Positions 1 through 18,570 of a stretch of 32,728 nt of DNA are shown piece by piece. The stretch is taken from the NCBI RefSeq assembly GCF_000372745.1, contig NZ_KB889727.1, positions 543-33,270 of the forward strand, in the 5' to 3' direction. The position numbers and the translations under genes were made by a program. The DNA comes from Embleya scabrispora DSM 41855 (GTDB lineage Bacteria > Actinomycetota > Actinomycetes > Streptomycetales > Streptomycetaceae). The notes under the pieces are model-generated. The model did not search any database and had not been told where the DNA came from. It worked only from the letters and a program-made list of their open reading frames with translations. Positions within the stretch are counted from its first letter, which is position 1. Every line of letters starts with the position of its first letter.

Positions 1-125
1 CGGGGTCGGTTGATGCAGGCCCTGCCCGCGGGTGGGGCGATGGTCGCCGTCCGGGCGGCCGAGGCCGAGGTTGTGGAGTTGTTGCGGGGCCGGGAGAGTG
101 AGGCGGGGATCGCCGCGGTCAACGG
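1..125 (+). repeat. Left copy of exact 125-bp terminal inverted repeat
   Basis: Bases 1-125 match the reverse complement of 32604-32728 exactly; the first difference is at base 126 (A here, T in the other copy). Both copies encode the same AT stretch around [14 protein letters not shown]. High but imperfect similarity continues to about base 660, through HAFH to the LPTYPFQH motif that ends the AT. Confidence 0.95.
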
Positions 126-3100
126 ACCGTCGTCGGTCGTGATCTCCGGCATCGAGGACGTCGTCACCGAGATCGCGGAGGAGTTGCGCGGGCGGGGGCA
201 CAAGACGAGCCGGTTGACGGTCAGTCATGCGTTCCACTCGCCGTTGATGGACCCGGTCCTGGACGAGTTCACCGCCGTGGTGGGCGGTGTGGAGTTGTCC
301 GAGCCGGTCATTCCCATGGCCGCGAGCGCCGAACAGGTGTGTTCGGCGCGGTATTGGGTGGAGCACGTTCGGGAGCCGGTGCGGTTCGCCGATCACCTCG
401 CCCGGTTGCGGGCGGCGGGGGTGACCAGGTTCGTGGAGATCGGGCCGGACGGTGTGCTCACGGCCATGGGCCGGGAGAATGTGGTGGACGCGTCGTTCGT
501 GGCATTGCAGCGCCGCGGCCGGCCCCAGGTCCGCACCGCGATGTCCGCGCTGGCACACCTGCACACCGGCGGGCACACCGTCGACTGGTCCAAGCTGTTC
601 ACCGGAACCGCCGCGACCCTGATCGACCTGCCCACCTACCCCTTCCAACACCGGAGCTACTGGCTGGACGGCACCTCACCGGGCGGGCGCAAGGCCGGCG
701 GGCTCGGCCCGGCCACGGGACACCCGCTGCTGACGGCGGCCATCGAACTGGCGGGCGGTGACGGTGCGGTACTCACCGGCCGGCTGTCGCTGCACACCCA
801 CCCCTGGCTCGCCGACCACCGCATCGACGGCGTCGCGACGCTGCCCTCGGCGGCCATGGTCGAGTTGGCGGTTCGGGCCGGCGACGAGGTCGGCTGTTCC
901 GGCGTCGCCGACCTGACGATCGACACCCCGCTGACCGTCCCGGACGGCGGCGGCGTCCGGGTGCAGGTGACCATGGGCGCGGCCGGCGAGGACGGATACC
1001 GGCGGATCACCATCGGCTCCCGGACGGACCTGGACGACCCGACCGTGCCCTGGGAGGTACACGCCACCGGCCTGCTCACCGAGCCGGCGCCGGCGCCGAT
1101 GATCTCCCTGGGCGCCTGGCCGCCGCCCGACGCGACCCCGACCGGGCTGGACGACCTGCGCCGGCGGCTCGACGAGAAGGGTTACGCGCACGGGCCGGCG
1201 TTCCGAGGGCTGCGGGCGTTGTGGCAGCGCGGCGAGGACCTGTTCGCCGAAGTGCGGCTTCCCGACGACACGGACCCGGACACGTTCGGCATTCATCCCG
1301 CGCTGCTCGACGCCGCGCTGCACCCGCTGCTCGCCGCCGGGCAGGACGTCACCGACCTGTCCTGGCACGGGTTCGACCTGTATGCCGGCGGCCCGCGCAC
1401 GCTCCGGGTCCGGATCCGGCCCAAGGGCCGGGACGCGTTCCGGCTGTGGCTGGCCGACGACACCGGCGAGCCGGTCGCCGAGGTCCGCACGCTGCGCCGA
1501 CGCCCGGCGGCCCCCGCCGGCCGGGTCGACGGCGCGGCCGACGACTCGCTGTTCCACCTGGCCTGGTCGCCGATCGCCCTCCCGGACCCGGAGGACCTCA
1601 CCACCACCGGCTGGGCCGTGCTCGGGAACACCCCGCCGGCGGGTCTCGCGCACCGCGTCGAGAACGTCGCGGACGCCGCCGGGCACGTCCTGGTCGCCGT
1701 GATCGACGAGCCGGCCGGTGGCGACCCGGCGGCCGCGGCGCACCGGACCACCGTACGGGCACTGGAACTGGTCCAGGACGCACTGGCGTTGGGGACCACC
1801 CGGCTCGTGCTGGTCACGCGCAACGCCGTCGCCACCCGGGACGGGGAGGACGTCCGGCTCGGTTCGGCCCCGGTGTGGGGTCTGGTCGGGTCGGCACAGG
1901 TCGAGAATCCGGGCCGGATCACGCTGATCGACCTGGACGACAGTCCGGCGAGCGCCGAGCAACTCGCCACCGCGATCGCCTCCGGGCACGACCAGTTGGC
2001 CATCCGCGCGGGACGGGCGAGCACGCCCCGGCTGGCCAGGGTGCGCGCGTCCACGACGGCCGGGCCCGAGTTCGAACGGGACGGCACGGTCCTGGTCACC
2101 GGCGGAACCGGCGCGCTGGGCGCGCTGTTCGCCCGGCACCTGGTCACCGAGTACGGCGCCCGGAACCTGGTGCTCACGAGCCGACGGGGCCCGGGCGCCC
2201 CCGGAGCGGGCGAGCTGGTCGCGGAACTCACCGCGCTCGGCGCGCGGACCACCGTCGTCGCGGCCGACATCGGCGACCGGGACGCGGTGGCCCGGTTGCT
2301 CGACACGATTCCCTCGGCCCATCCGCTGACCGCCGTCGTGCACACCGCCGGCGTCATCGACGACGGCATCATCACCGCGCTCACCCCCGACCGGGTCGCC
2401 TCCGTACTGCGCCCCAAGGTCGACGCCGCCTGGCACCTGCACGAACTCACCCGCGACATGGACCTCGCGATGTTCGTGCTGTTCTCCTCCGTCGCCGGTG
2501 TCGTCGGTTCGCCGGGACAGGCGAACTACTCAGCCGCCAACCGGTTCCTCGACGCGCTCGCCCATCACCGGAGGGCGAACGGGCTGCCGGCCCACTCGCT
2601 CGCCTGGGCGGCGTGGGCGCAGGAACACGGCATGGCGTCCCGGCTGTCCGAGGTGGACCGGAGCCGGGCGACGCAGGCGGGTCTGCGGCCGATCTCACCG
2701 ACCGAGGGCCCCGCGCTGTTCGACGCGGCGATCACCGCCGCCCACCCGACGACGGTGCCGATGCACCTCGACGTCGCGCTGATCGAGCGGCAGCCCGGAC
2801 CGATCCTGCCCGTACTGCGCGGTCTGGTCCGCAGGCCGGGTCGGCGCGTGATCACCGCAGCGGCCGAGAACACCGGGCTGCTCGCGGAACGCCTGGCCCC
2901 GCTCGACGAGTCCGGCCGGCAGGAGCTTCTGCTCGACCTGGTGCGCACCGCCGTGGCCGCGGTACTCGGCCACGGCAGGACCGACCACATCACCGCCACG
3001 ACCGTCTTCACCGAGCTCGGATTCGACTCGCTGACCGCGGTCGAGCTGCGCAACCGACTGGAGGGCGAAACCGGCCTGCGTCTGCCGCCGACCCTGCTGT

Positions 3101-4353
3101 TCGACCACAACACCCCCGCGGCGCTGATCGGTTACCTCGGCGTGGAACTGGCCGGCCGAACCGAGGGCCCCACTCGGTCCACCGTGGACTTCGCGGCCGA
3201 GGTGCGGCTCGCCGAGGACGTGGTTCCGGCCGGGGACGTCACCACCGTGGTCGCCGATCCCCGGCAGGTCTTCCTCACCGGAGGCACCGGGTTCGTCGGC
3301 GCCTTCCTGCTCAGGGACCTCATGCGCTCGACCGGGGCCACCGTGCACTGCCTGGTCCGCGGCGCCGACGAGGCGGCCGCGCTCGACCGGTTGCGGGCCA
3401 ACCTGACCTGGTACGGCATCTGGGACGAGATCGACGTGGACCGACTGTCGATCGTCACCGGCGACCTCGCCCAACCGCGCTTCGGTCTCGACGCGGAGCG
3501 GTTCGACCGGTTCGCCCGCGAGGTCGACGTGGTCTATCACGCGGGCGCGACGGTCAATTGGCTGCACCCGTACACGTCGCTGAAGGCGGCCAACGTGACC
3601 GGCACCGAGGAGGCGCTGCGGCTCGCCGCGCTGCACCGGACGGTCCCCCTGCACTACGTGTCGAGCACCGGCGTCTTCGCCGGGCCGGCACCCGACGGCG
3701 CCGGCCTGACCCCGCAGGATCCCACCGGGCCGCCGGAGGAGCTGAGCAACGGCTACCGACAGAGCAAGTACGTCGCCGAGCAGATCATCGGGCTGGCTCA
3801 AGAACGCGGCCTGCCCGTGTCGATCTACCGCGCCGACGTCATCTCCGGCGCGCAGACCAACGGCGCGTGCCAGACCCGCGACTTCGTCTGGCTGAGCCTG
3901 AAGGGCAGCCTCCAGGCCCGGGCGATGCCGGTCGGCGCGAACGCGCTGTTCCCGATGGTGCCGGTGGACTACGTCAGCGCGGCCATCCTGGCACTGTCCC
4001 GCACGACGAACGGCCGGACCTTCCATCTGTTCAACCCGGTGGCGATCGGCTACGCCGACATGGTGAAGCGGTTGCGCGAATCCGGCTACGTCCTGGACGA
4101 GGTGCCCTGGGACGAGTTCGTCGCCACCGTCCGCGCCGACCGGGACAACGCGCTCTTCCCGACGATCGACATCTTCCGGAGCTACATGACGGCCGGCGAG
4201 GCCCTGTACATGCGGATGGACGTCGGCGCGACGGAGGCCGCCCTGGCCGGCACGGGCATCGCCTGCCCGGAGATCGACGCCGAACTGTTCGGCAGGTACA
4301 CGGAGTTCTTTGCCGACGCGGGCTACTTTCCGGCACCGGTGAAGCTCGGGTAG
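1..4353 (+). CDS. Terminal type I PKS, 3' part: AT(partial)-DH-KR-ACP-TD
   Basis: This is the last module of a modular PKS; the reading frame is open through the left edge, so the 5' end is missing and 1450 residues are visible. The AT remnant (about 1-660) carries HAFH, the malonyl-type motif. The DH has [10 protein letters not shown] (His codon 817-819) and a later DAALH motif. The KR has [11 protein letters not shown] and Tyr at 2527-2529, with IDD in the B-type loop, so it looks active. The ACP serine (GFDSL) is at 3028-3030. From about 3260 to the stop lies a thioester reductase domain of the extended SDR type: GGTGFVG (3280-3300) and YRQSK with Tyr 3754-3756 and Lys 3766-3768. It should reduce the ACP-bound chain with NAD(P)H and release an aldehyde. 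No thioesterase or C-terminal docking tail follows, so this is the chain terminus. It converges on the minus-strand PKS genes. Confidence 0.95.
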   Translation, partial: RGRLMQALPAGGAMVAVRAAEAEVVELLRGRESEAGIAAVNGPSSVVISGIEDVVTEIAEELRGRGHKTSRLTVSHAFHSPLMDPVLDEFTAVVGGVELSEPVIPMAASAEQVCSARYWVEHVREPVRFADHLARLRAAGVTRFVEIGPDGVLTAMGRENVVDASFVALQRRGRPQVRTAMSALAHLHTGGHTVDWSKLFTGTAATLIDLPTYPFQHRSYWLDGTSPGGRKAGGLGPATGHPLLTAAIELAGGDGAVLTGRLSLHTHPWLADHRIDGVATLPSAAMVELAVRAGDEVGCSGVADLTIDTPLTVPDGGGVRVQVTMGAAGEDGYRRITIGSRTDLDDPTVPWEVHATGLLTEPAPAPMISLGAWPPPDATPTGLDDLRRRLDEKGYAHGPAFRGLRALWQRGEDLFAEVRLPDDTDPDTFGIHPALLDAALHPLLAAGQDVTDLSWHGFDLYAGGPRTLRVRIRPKGRDAFRLWLADDTGEPVAEVRTLRRRPAAPAGRVDGAADDSLFHLAWSPIALPDPEDLTTTGWAVLGNTPPAGLAHRVENVADAAGHVLVAVIDEPAGGDPAAAAHRTTVRALELVQDALALGTTRLVLVTRNAVATRDGEDVRLGSAPVWGLVGSAQVENPGRITLIDLDDSPASAEQLATAIASGHDQLAIRAGRASTPRLARVRASTTAGPEFERDGTVLVTGGTGALGALFARHLVTEYGARNLVLTSRRGPGAPGAGELVAELTALGARTTVVAADIGDRDAVARLLDTIPSAHPLTAVVHTAGVIDDGIITALTPDRVASVLRPKVDAAWHLHELTRDMDLAMFVLFSSVAGVVGSPGQANYSAANRFLDALAHHRRANGLPAHSLAWAAWAQEHGMASRLSEVDRSRATQAGLRPISPTEGPALFDAAITAAHPTTVPMHLDVALIERQPGPILPVLRGLVRRPGRRVITAAAENTGLLAERLAPLDESGRQELLLDLVRTAVAAVLGHGRTDHITATTVFTELGFDSLTAVELRNRLEGETGLRLPPTLLFDHNTPAALIGYLGVELAGRTEGPTRSTVDFAAEVRLAEDVVPAGDVTTVVADPRQVFLTGGTGFVGAFLLRDLMRSTGATVHCLVRGADEAAALDRLRANLTWYGIWDEIDVDRLSIVTGDLAQPRFGLDAERFDRFAREVDVVYHAGATVNWLHPYTSLKAANVTGTEEALRLAALHRTVPLHYVSSTGVFAGPAPDGAGLTPQDPTGPPEELSNGYRQSKYVAEQIIGLAQERGLPVSIYRADVISGAQTNGACQTRDFVWLSLKGSLQARAMPVGANALFPMVPVDYVSAAILALSRTTNGRTFHLFNPVAIGYADMVKRLRESGYVLDEVPWDEFVATVRADRDNALFPTIDIFRSYMTAGEALYMRMDVGATEAALAGTGIACPEIDAELFGRYTEFFADAGYFPAPVKLG
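2336..2489 (+). repeat. KR segment identical over 154 bp to the right-hand PKS
   Basis: This stretch of the KR catalytic domain, from the VHTAGVIDD loop to the FSS active-site serine, is identical base for base to the reverse complement of 30180-30333. Differences resume immediately on both sides, and the neighbouring DH regions are clearly different. I compared all 154 positions by eye. Confidence 0.93.
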
Positions 4354-4380
4354 GTGCGGTTCCGATAGCCGATCCGGCCT

Positions 4381-4423
4381 CGGGCGTGTCTTCGATCCCT
4401 GCCGGGGATCGAAGACACGCCCG
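4381..4423 (+). terminator. Hairpin terminator of the TD-containing PKS
   Basis: A perfect 19-bp stem (4381-4399 with 4405-4423) encloses a 5-base loop, starting 28 bases after the stop codon at 4351-4353. There is no T tract, as is common for actinomycete terminators. It lies between convergent genes and could act in both directions. Confidence 0.8.
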
Positions 4424-4506
4424 CGAGGGCCGGCCCGGACGCGGACGGCCCGCGCGACACGGCGACCCCGACGGGAATGGCCCGCCCGAGACGACAGCGC
4501 CGACAC

Positions 4507-4549
4507 GAATGGTCCGCCGGGGACGCTCGACGCCCCCGGCGGACCATTC
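4507..4549 (-). terminator. Hairpin terminator of the minus-strand PKS operon
   Basis: A perfect 16-bp stem (4507-4522 with 4534-4549) has an 11-base loop. It begins 57 bases downstream of the minus-strand stop at 4606-4608. A related copy of its left arm (GAATGGCCCGCC) is present as a direct repeat at 4475-4486. With the hairpin at 4381-4423 it gives one strong hairpin per transcript in this 252-bp convergent gap; nothing else is evident there. Confidence 0.7.
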
Positions 4550-4605
4550 ACGACTACCGGGCCGCCATCCGCGACCCGCACCGCACGTTCACCGGCGGAC
4601 CCCGC

Positions 4606-7600
4606 CTACTTGCCGTCCAGGAACTGGAAGAGCTCCTCGTCCGTCGCGGCGGTGACGTCGAGCCGCTCCTCGGACCGGGCGGCGGAGTCCCGGAACGCAC
4701 GCAGCTTCACCAGCAGGCCCTCGATGCGATCGGCGATCCGATCCCCGTCCGGGCCGGTGACCGAGGACATGGTCAACGCCGAGTCCACCCGGTCCAGCTC
4801 GCTCAACACCGAACCCGTCGGTGTCGAGGTACGGGCCGCGAGCAGACGAATCAACTCGCGAGTCACGGCGGCCGCCGTCGGGTGGTCGAACACCAGCGTC
4901 TGCGCGAGCCTGAGGCCGGTCTCGGCGCCGAGCCGGTTCCGGAACTCCACGGCGGACACCGAGTCGACCCCCAGGTCGGAGAACGCACGGTCGGGATCGA
5001 TCGACCGCCCCGGCGCGTACTGCAGCACGTCGGCCATCCGGGTGCACACCAGGTCGAGCAGGATCTCGTACCGGTCGTCCTCCGGCAGACCGGCCAGCCG
5101 GGCGGGCAGGGCACCGGAGTCGGCGGGCGCCGGCCGCAGCGACCGCGGCGCGCGCGGCGTCACCCCCCGGCCCGCGAGGCGTCGCAGGATCGCCGGCACC
5201 TCCGCCTGGGCGCGCACCATGGTCAGGTCCAGTGCGACCGGAACCAGCAGCGCCTCGTCCAGACCGAGTGCGGCGTCCAGCAGCGCGACGCCCTGTTCCG
5301 ACGAGGACAGGGTCACCCCGAGTCGGGCCAGGCGGGCCAGGTCCACGTCGGTCAGGTCCTCGGTCATCGTGCTGCGCTCGGCCCACATGCCCCACGCCAG
5401 CGACACCCCGGACAACCCCCGGGCCCGCCGATACTGCGCGAGCGCGTCCAGGTAGGCGTTGCCCGCCGCGTAGTTCGCCTGGCCCGCCGGGCCGATCAGG
5501 CCGGACATCGAGGAGAACAGCACGAACGCCGACAGGTCCAGGTCGCGGGTCAGCTCGTGCAGGTTCCACGCGGCGACCATCTTGGGGCTCAGCACCACGT
5601 CGAGCCGCGGCGGGGTCAACTCGGTCAGCACCCCGTCGTCGAGCGCCCCGGCCGCGTGCACGACCGCGGTCAGCGGGGTCTCGGCCGGGATGTCGGCGAG
5701 CAACCGGGCCAGCGCGGCGCGATCGGCCGTGTCGCACGCGGCCAGCACGACCTCGACACCCGATTCGGTCAGCTCGGCCGCCAGTTCCACGCCCCGCGGG
5801 GACGCGGCGCCCGTACGGCTGACCAGCAACAATCGCCGCACGCCGTGTGCGCTCACCAGGTGCCGGGCGACAACCCCGCCGAGCGTGCCGGTCCCGCCGG
5901 TGACGAGCACCGTGCCGGTGCCGAACGCCGCCGCCGGCGCGACGCCGGCGCCGACCTCGGCCCGGACCAGCCCGGGCACCAGGGCCCGGCCGGATCGCAC
6001 CGCCAACTGCGGCTCCCGCGCGACCAGCGCCGCCAGCGTGTCCCACGGCACCGCCTGCGCGTCCACGTCCACCAGCCCGAACCGGCCCGGGTTCTCGGTC
6101 TGCGCCGACCGCACGAGGCCCCACACCCCGGCCTGGGCCAGCCCGTCGACCGGCTCCTTCGGCTCGGTGCCGACCGCGCCCTCGGTCACCAGCACGAGCG
6201 TCCCGGAGGCGAACCGCTCGTCGGCGAGCCACTCCTGCGCGACGGTGAGCACCGCGCCGGTGACCTCCCGGGCGTCCGGGCCGGCCGGGCAGCGCAGGAA
6301 CACCACGCCCGGGTCGGCGGGGACCTCCGCGAGGCTTTCCACGAGCGTCCACGGGGCGGGTTCCGCCGGCTCGGCGGGCACGGCCGACCAGTCCACCCGA
6401 AACATCGACTCCGCGGGCGTGCCCGGTCCGCCCGTCGGCATCCGCCGAAACCGCAGACCGTCGACCGAGGCCACCGGTGCGCCGGTCGCGGCACTGAGCC
6501 GGATCGACACCACATCCGTGCCGGAGGCCGACATCCGCACCCGCAGCGCGGACGCCCCGACCGCCGACAAGGACACGCCGGACCAGGCGAACGGCAGGAC
6601 CGCGCCGTCCATACCGTCGAGGAAGGACCCGAACCAGACCGCGTGCAGCGCCGCGTCCAGCAGCGCCGGGTGCAGGCCGTATCGATCCGCCTCGGCCGCC
6701 GCCTCCGGCGGCAGCGCGACCTCGGCGAACACCTCGTCCCCGCGCCGCCACAACGCCGACAACCCCCGAAACGCCGGCCCGTAGTCGTACCCGCGCGCGG
6801 CGAGGTCGGCGTACACGTCGCCGATCGCGACCTCCTGCGCGCCCTCCGGCGGCCATACGCCGGCCTCGAACCCGGCCGGCGGGGCCCAGCCGGCCAACGA
6901 ACCGTCGGCGTGCCGGACCCAGTCGCCCTCCTCCGGGCGCGCGTGCACCGACACCGCCCGGTGTCCCGACTCGTCGGCCTCCTCGACCACGACCTGGATC
7001 AGCGTCCCGCCCCGCTCCCCCAGCACCAACGGCGTGTGCACGGTCAGCTCGTCGAGCAGGTCGCAGCCGACCTCCCGGCCGGCACGCAGCACCATCTCGA
7101 CGAACGCGGCGCCCGGTACGACCACCCGACCCAGCACCGCGTGGTCGGCCAGCCACGGCTGGGTCTGCGGGGACAGCCGGCCGGTCAACACCGTCCCGCC
7201 GGACTCCGGCAGCGCCAGCACCGCACCGAGCAGCGGGTGCTCCCCGGCGACCAGGCCCGCGGCCCGCAGGTCGCCCGCCTGCGCCGGGACTTCCATCCAG
7301 TAACGGTCGCGGCGGAAGGCGTAGGTGGGCAGCCGCACGGTGCTCGCGCCCGTCCCGGCGAACACCCGGTGCCACTCCACCTCGATGCCGTACACGTGCG
7401 CCGCGGCCAGCGCGGTCAGCGCGGCGACCGGCTCCGGGCGGTCGGCCCGCAGGACCGGCACCGCGACCGATACCGAGTCCCGTTCCGGGAAACAGCCTTC
7501 GGCCATCGCGGCCACCGAGGCGTCCGGACCGACACCGACGAACCGGGTCACCCCGTCGTCCAGGAGACGATGCACCGCGCCGGCGAACCGCACCGGCTCG

Positions 7601-10011
7601 CGGACCTGGCGCACCCAGTACTCCGGCGAGCACACCGACTCCGCCGTCAGCGGCTCGCCGGTGACCGTCGACACGATCGGCAACACCGGCTCGTGGAACG
7701 CCACGGCGGCGAGCACCTCGCGGTAGGGCTCCAGCATCGGGTCCATCAGCGGCGAGTGGAACGCGTGGCTCACCCGCAATCGCTTCGTGCGTCGGCCCAG
7801 GGACGCGAAGTGCTCGGCGACCCGCAGCACCGCGCCCTCCTCGCCGGACACGACCACCGACTCCGGCCCGTTCACGGCGGCGATGCCGACCTCGTCACCC
7901 GCCGCCACCGAGGCGACCTCGTCCTCGCCGGCCCGGATCGACACCATCGCGCCGCCTTCGGGCAGCCGCTCCATCAGCCGACCACGCGCCGCCACCACCC
8001 GGCACGCGTCATCGAGCGTCCACAATCCCGCGACGAACGCCGCCGACAGTTCCCCGATCGAATGCCCGGCCAGCACCTCCGGCCGCACGCCCCACGACCC
8101 GAGCAGTCGGGTCAGGGCGACCTCGATCGCGAACAGCGCGGGCTGCGCCCACCCGGTCCGGTCCAGCAGTTCCGCTTCCGGTTCCGTCTCCGCGACCAGT
8201 ACCTCGCGCAGCGGTCGGTCCAGCAGGCCGTCGAACCCGGCGCACACCTCGTCCAGCGCCGCCGCGAACTCCGGGAACACCGCGTACAGTTCCCGGCCCA
8301 TACCGATCCGCTGGGTGCCCTGCCCGGCGAACACGAACGCGGTGCGGCCGGGGTGCGCGACGCCCCGCACCACGCCGGATGCCGTACCGCCGGCGGCGAT
8401 CGCCCGCAGACCGGCGAGCAGTTCGTCCCGGTCCCCCGCCATCACCGCGGCCCGCTGCTCGAAGGCCGTCCGGGTGGTCGCCAGCGAGAACGCGACGTCG
8501 AGCGGGTCCGACGAGTCCACGGTGGACAGCAACAATCCCGCCTGGTCGGCCAACGCCTCGGGGGTCATGGCGGAGAGCACCACCGGCACGAGCGGCAGCG
8601 GGACGCCTTCCCGCGGCTCGGCCGGCGCGGTCGCCGGTGCCTGTTCCAGGATCACGTGCGCGTTGGTGCCGCTGATCCCGAACGAGGACACCGCGGCCCG
8701 CCGCGGCGCGCCCGTCACCGGCCACTCCCGCCGCTCGGTCAGCAGCCGCACCTCGCCCGCGGACCAGTCCACATGCGACGAGGGCGCGTCCACGTGCAGG
8801 GTCTTGGGCAGCACACCGTGTCGCAACGCGAGCACCATCTTGATCACCCCGCCGACCCCGGCGGCGGCCTGGGTGTGCCCGATGTTGGACTTCAACGACC
8901 CGAGCCACAGGGGACGGTCGCGGTCCGGGCCGTAGGTGTCCAGGACGGCCTGCGCCTCGATGGGGTCGCCGAGCCCGGTGCCGGTGCCGTGCGCCTCGAC
9001 CGCGTCCACGTCCGAGCCGGCCAGGTCGGCGTCGTCGAGCGCCTGGCGGATCACCCGCTGTTGGGACGGGCCGTTCGGCGCGGTCAGCCCGTTCGAGGCG
9101 CCGTCCTGGTTGACCGCGCTGCCGCGCACCACGGCCAGCACCGGATGCCCCAGCCGTACGGCGTCCGAGAGCCGCTCGACCAGGAGCATGCCGACACCCT
9201 CGGCCCAGCCGGTGCCGTCGGCGGCGTCGGCGAAGGACTTGCAGCGCCCGTCCGGGGCCAGCCCCCGTTGGCGGCTGAACGCGACGAGCATGCCCGGGGT
9301 GGACATCACCGTGGCGCCGCCGGCCAGCGCCAGCGTGCACTCCCCCCGGCGCAGCGACTGGACCGCCAGGTGCAGCGCGACCAGCGACGACGAGCATGCC
9401 GTGTCGACGGTGACCGCGGGGCCCTCGAACCCGAAGGTGTACGCGATCCGCCCGGAGGCGGCGCTGTTCGCGGTGCCGGTCAGCAGGTGCGCCTCCGCAC
9501 CGGCGGCGGCTTGGTGCAGCCGGGGGCCGTAGTCCGGTGCCATGGCTCCCGCGAACACCCCGACCCGGGCGCCGCGCAGCGAGGCGGGGCGGACCCGGGC
9601 CTGCTCCAGCGCCTCCCACGAGGTTTCCAGGAGCAGTCGCTGCTGCGGATCCATCGCGATCGCCTCGCGCGGCGAGATCCCGAAGAACTCCGGGTCGAAC
9701 TCCGTTGCCCCGCGCAGGAAACCGCCGTGCCGGGTGTAGGTGCGGCCGGGTGCGTCGGGGTCCGGGTCGTACAACGACTGCGCGTCCCAGCCCCGGTCGA
9801 CGGGGAATTCGCCGATCGCGTCACCACCGGCGTCCAACAGTCGCCACAGGTCCTCCGGCGAGCCGACGTCGCCGGGAAACCGGCACGCCATGCCGATGAC
9901 GGCGATCGGTTCCCGACTCGCCTGCTCGCTCTCCCGCAGCCGCTGCCTGGTCTGCTGCAACTCGGCCGTGACCCGCTTGAGGTACTCGACCAGCTTCTCT
10001 TCGTTACTCAC
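4606..10011 (-). CDS. One-module type I PKS: dock-KS-AT-DH-KR-ACP-dock
   Basis: The 1801-residue protein is one complete extension module. It opens with a coiled-coil docking helix (about residues 1-34), then KS (Cys206 in DTACSSS), AT (GHSIG with Ser651, HAFH 749-752, so malonyl-type), DH ([10 protein letters not shown] with His957; DAALH later), KR ([11 protein letters not shown], Tyr1514; LDD present, so B-type) and ACP (Ser1684), with a helical C-terminal docking tail from about 1730. All catalytic residues I can check are present, so it should add an acetate unit and leave an alkene. The start is GTG at 10009-10011 with GGAG five bases upstream. It follows the loading PKS after 11 bases and is the last gene of that operon. 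Its N-terminal helix fits the acidic C-terminal helix of the loading PKS, making it the likely second extension module. The recipient of its own C-terminal tail is not in the window. Confidence 0.96.
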   Translation of the reverse strand: MSNEEKLVEYLKRVTAELQQTRQRLRESEQASREPIAVIGMACRFPGDVGSPEDLWRLLDAGGDAIGEFPVDRGWDAQSLYDPDPDAPGRTYTRHGGFLRGATEFDPEFFGISPREAIAMDPQQRLLLETSWEALEQARVRPASLRGARVGVFAGAMAPDYGPRLHQAAAGAEAHLLTGTANSAASGRIAYTFGFEGPAVTVDTACSSSLVALHLAVQSLRRGECTLALAGGATVMSTPGMLVAFSRQRGLAPDGRCKSFADAADGTGWAEGVGMLLVERLSDAVRLGHPVLAVVRGSAVNQDGASNGLTAPNGPSQQRVIRQALDDADLAGSDVDAVEAHGTGTGLGDPIEAQAVLDTYGPDRDRPLWLGSLKSNIGHTQAAAGVGGVIKMVLALRHGVLPKTLHVDAPSSHVDWSAGEVRLLTERREWPVTGAPRRAAVSSFGISGTNAHVILEQAPATAPAEPREGVPLPLVPVVLSAMTPEALADQAGLLLSTVDSSDPLDVAFSLATTRTAFEQRAAVMAGDRDELLAGLRAIAAGGTASGVVRGVAHPGRTAFVFAGQGTQRIGMGRELYAVFPEFAAALDEVCAGFDGLLDRPLREVLVAETEPEAELLDRTGWAQPALFAIEVALTRLLGSWGVRPEVLAGHSIGELSAAFVAGLWTLDDACRVVAARGRLMERLPEGGAMVSIRAGEDEVASVAAGDEVGIAAVNGPESVVVSGEEGAVLRVAEHFASLGRRTKRLRVSHAFHSPLMDPMLEPYREVLAAVAFHEPVLPIVSTVTGEPLTAESVCSPEYWVRQVREPVRFAGAVHRLLDDGVTRFVGVGPDASVAAMAEGCFPERDSVSVAVPVLRADRPEPVAALTALAAAHVYGIEVEWHRVFAGTGASTVRLPTYAFRRDRYWMEVPAQAGDLRAAGLVAGEHPLLGAVLALPESGGTVLTGRLSPQTQPWLADHAVLGRVVVPGAAFVEMVLRAGREVGCDLLDELTVHTPLVLGERGGTLIQVVVEEADESGHRAVSVHARPEEGDWVRHADGSLAGWAPPAGFEAGVWPPEGAQEVAIGDVYADLAARGYDYGPAFRGLSALWRRGDEVFAEVALPPEAAAEADRYGLHPALLDAALHAVWFGSFLDGMDGAVLPFAWSGVSLSAVGASALRVRMSASGTDVVSIRLSAATGAPVASVDGLRFRRMPTGGPGTPAESMFRVDWSAVPAEPAEPAPWTLVESLAEVPADPGVVFLRCPAGPDAREVTGAVLTVAQEWLADERFASGTLVLVTEGAVGTEPKEPVDGLAQAGVWGLVRSAQTENPGRFGLVDVDAQAVPWDTLAALVAREPQLAVRSGRALVPGLVRAEVGAGVAPAAAFGTGTVLVTGGTGTLGGVVARHLVSAHGVRRLLLVSRTGAASPRGVELAAELTESGVEVVLAACDTADRAALARLLADIPAETPLTAVVHAAGALDDGVLTELTPPRLDVVLSPKMVAAWNLHELTRDLDLSAFVLFSSMSGLIGPAGQANYAAGNAYLDALAQYRRARGLSGVSLAWGMWAERSTMTEDLTDVDLARLARLGVTLSSSEQGVALLDAALGLDEALLVPVALDLTMVRAQAEVPAILRRLAGRGVTPRAPRSLRPAPADSGALPARLAGLPEDDRYEILLDLVCTRMADVLQYAPGRSIDPDRAFSDLGVDSVSAVEFRNRLGAETGLRLAQTLVFDHPTAAAVTRELIRLLAARTSTPTGSVLSELDRVDSALTMSSVTGPDGDRIADRIEGLLVKLRAFRDSAARSEERLDVTAATDEELFQFLDGK

Positions 10012-10016
10012 AAGAA

Positions 10017-10020
10017 CTCC
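10017..10020 (-). promoter_or_regulatory. Ribosome binding site for the one-module PKS
   Basis: GGAG lies five bases upstream of the GTG at 10009-10011 and fills most of the 11-base gap after the stop of the upstream PKS (10023-10025). It supports the GTG start and tight operon coupling. Confidence 0.75.
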
Positions 10021-10022
10021 GA

Positions 10023-18332
<8,310 letters not shown>

Positions 18333-18450
18333 ATCCAGCAGTCAACGCCCATGACCGCGAGATGGCTTGTTTCACGAACCCAGAATGCGGCGGCGAATCT
18401 GGTGGCCGATACCAATGGCAACCGCTGCGGGTCCGCTGGAACGCCGGGCA
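18333..18450 (-). promoter_or_regulatory. Leader region of the loading-PKS operon
   Basis: This 118-bp stretch lies between the terminator of the upstream gene and the ATG of the loading PKS, so a promoter for the two early PKS genes is expected here. I found no convincing -10/-35 pair and no ribosome binding site. The assignment rests on position only. Confidence 0.35.
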
Positions 18451-18513
18451 CAAAAAGGCGCATCGGTATTGCTCGACGGCCATGGAATCATCCCGGCCGC
18501 CGAGCAATACCGA
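18451..18513 (-). terminator. Intrinsic terminator after the flavin monooxygenase
   Basis: A 19-bp stem with one mismatch (18463-18481 with 18495-18513) and a 13-base loop lies 57 bases beyond the monooxygenase stop. On the minus strand it is followed by a run of five T (18452-18456), a classic intrinsic terminator rare in such GC-rich DNA. It should separate the aminotransferase-exporter-oxygenase transcript from the early PKS genes. Confidence 0.8.
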
Positions 18514-18570
18514 CGCATTGATCGACGAAGACGTGGGACCACATCGGATGGCGTGGCCCGAGGAAATTCC

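Noticed and set aside
1-12. TTG at base 10 (and its mirror at 32717-32719) as true gene starts
   Set aside because: Both lie in the middle of an AT domain with the frame open to the edge, so the genes are truncated by the window.
4424-4506. Small gene in the convergent gap
   Set aside because: No open frame with a ribosome binding site; the stretch holds only short repeats related to the hairpin arms.
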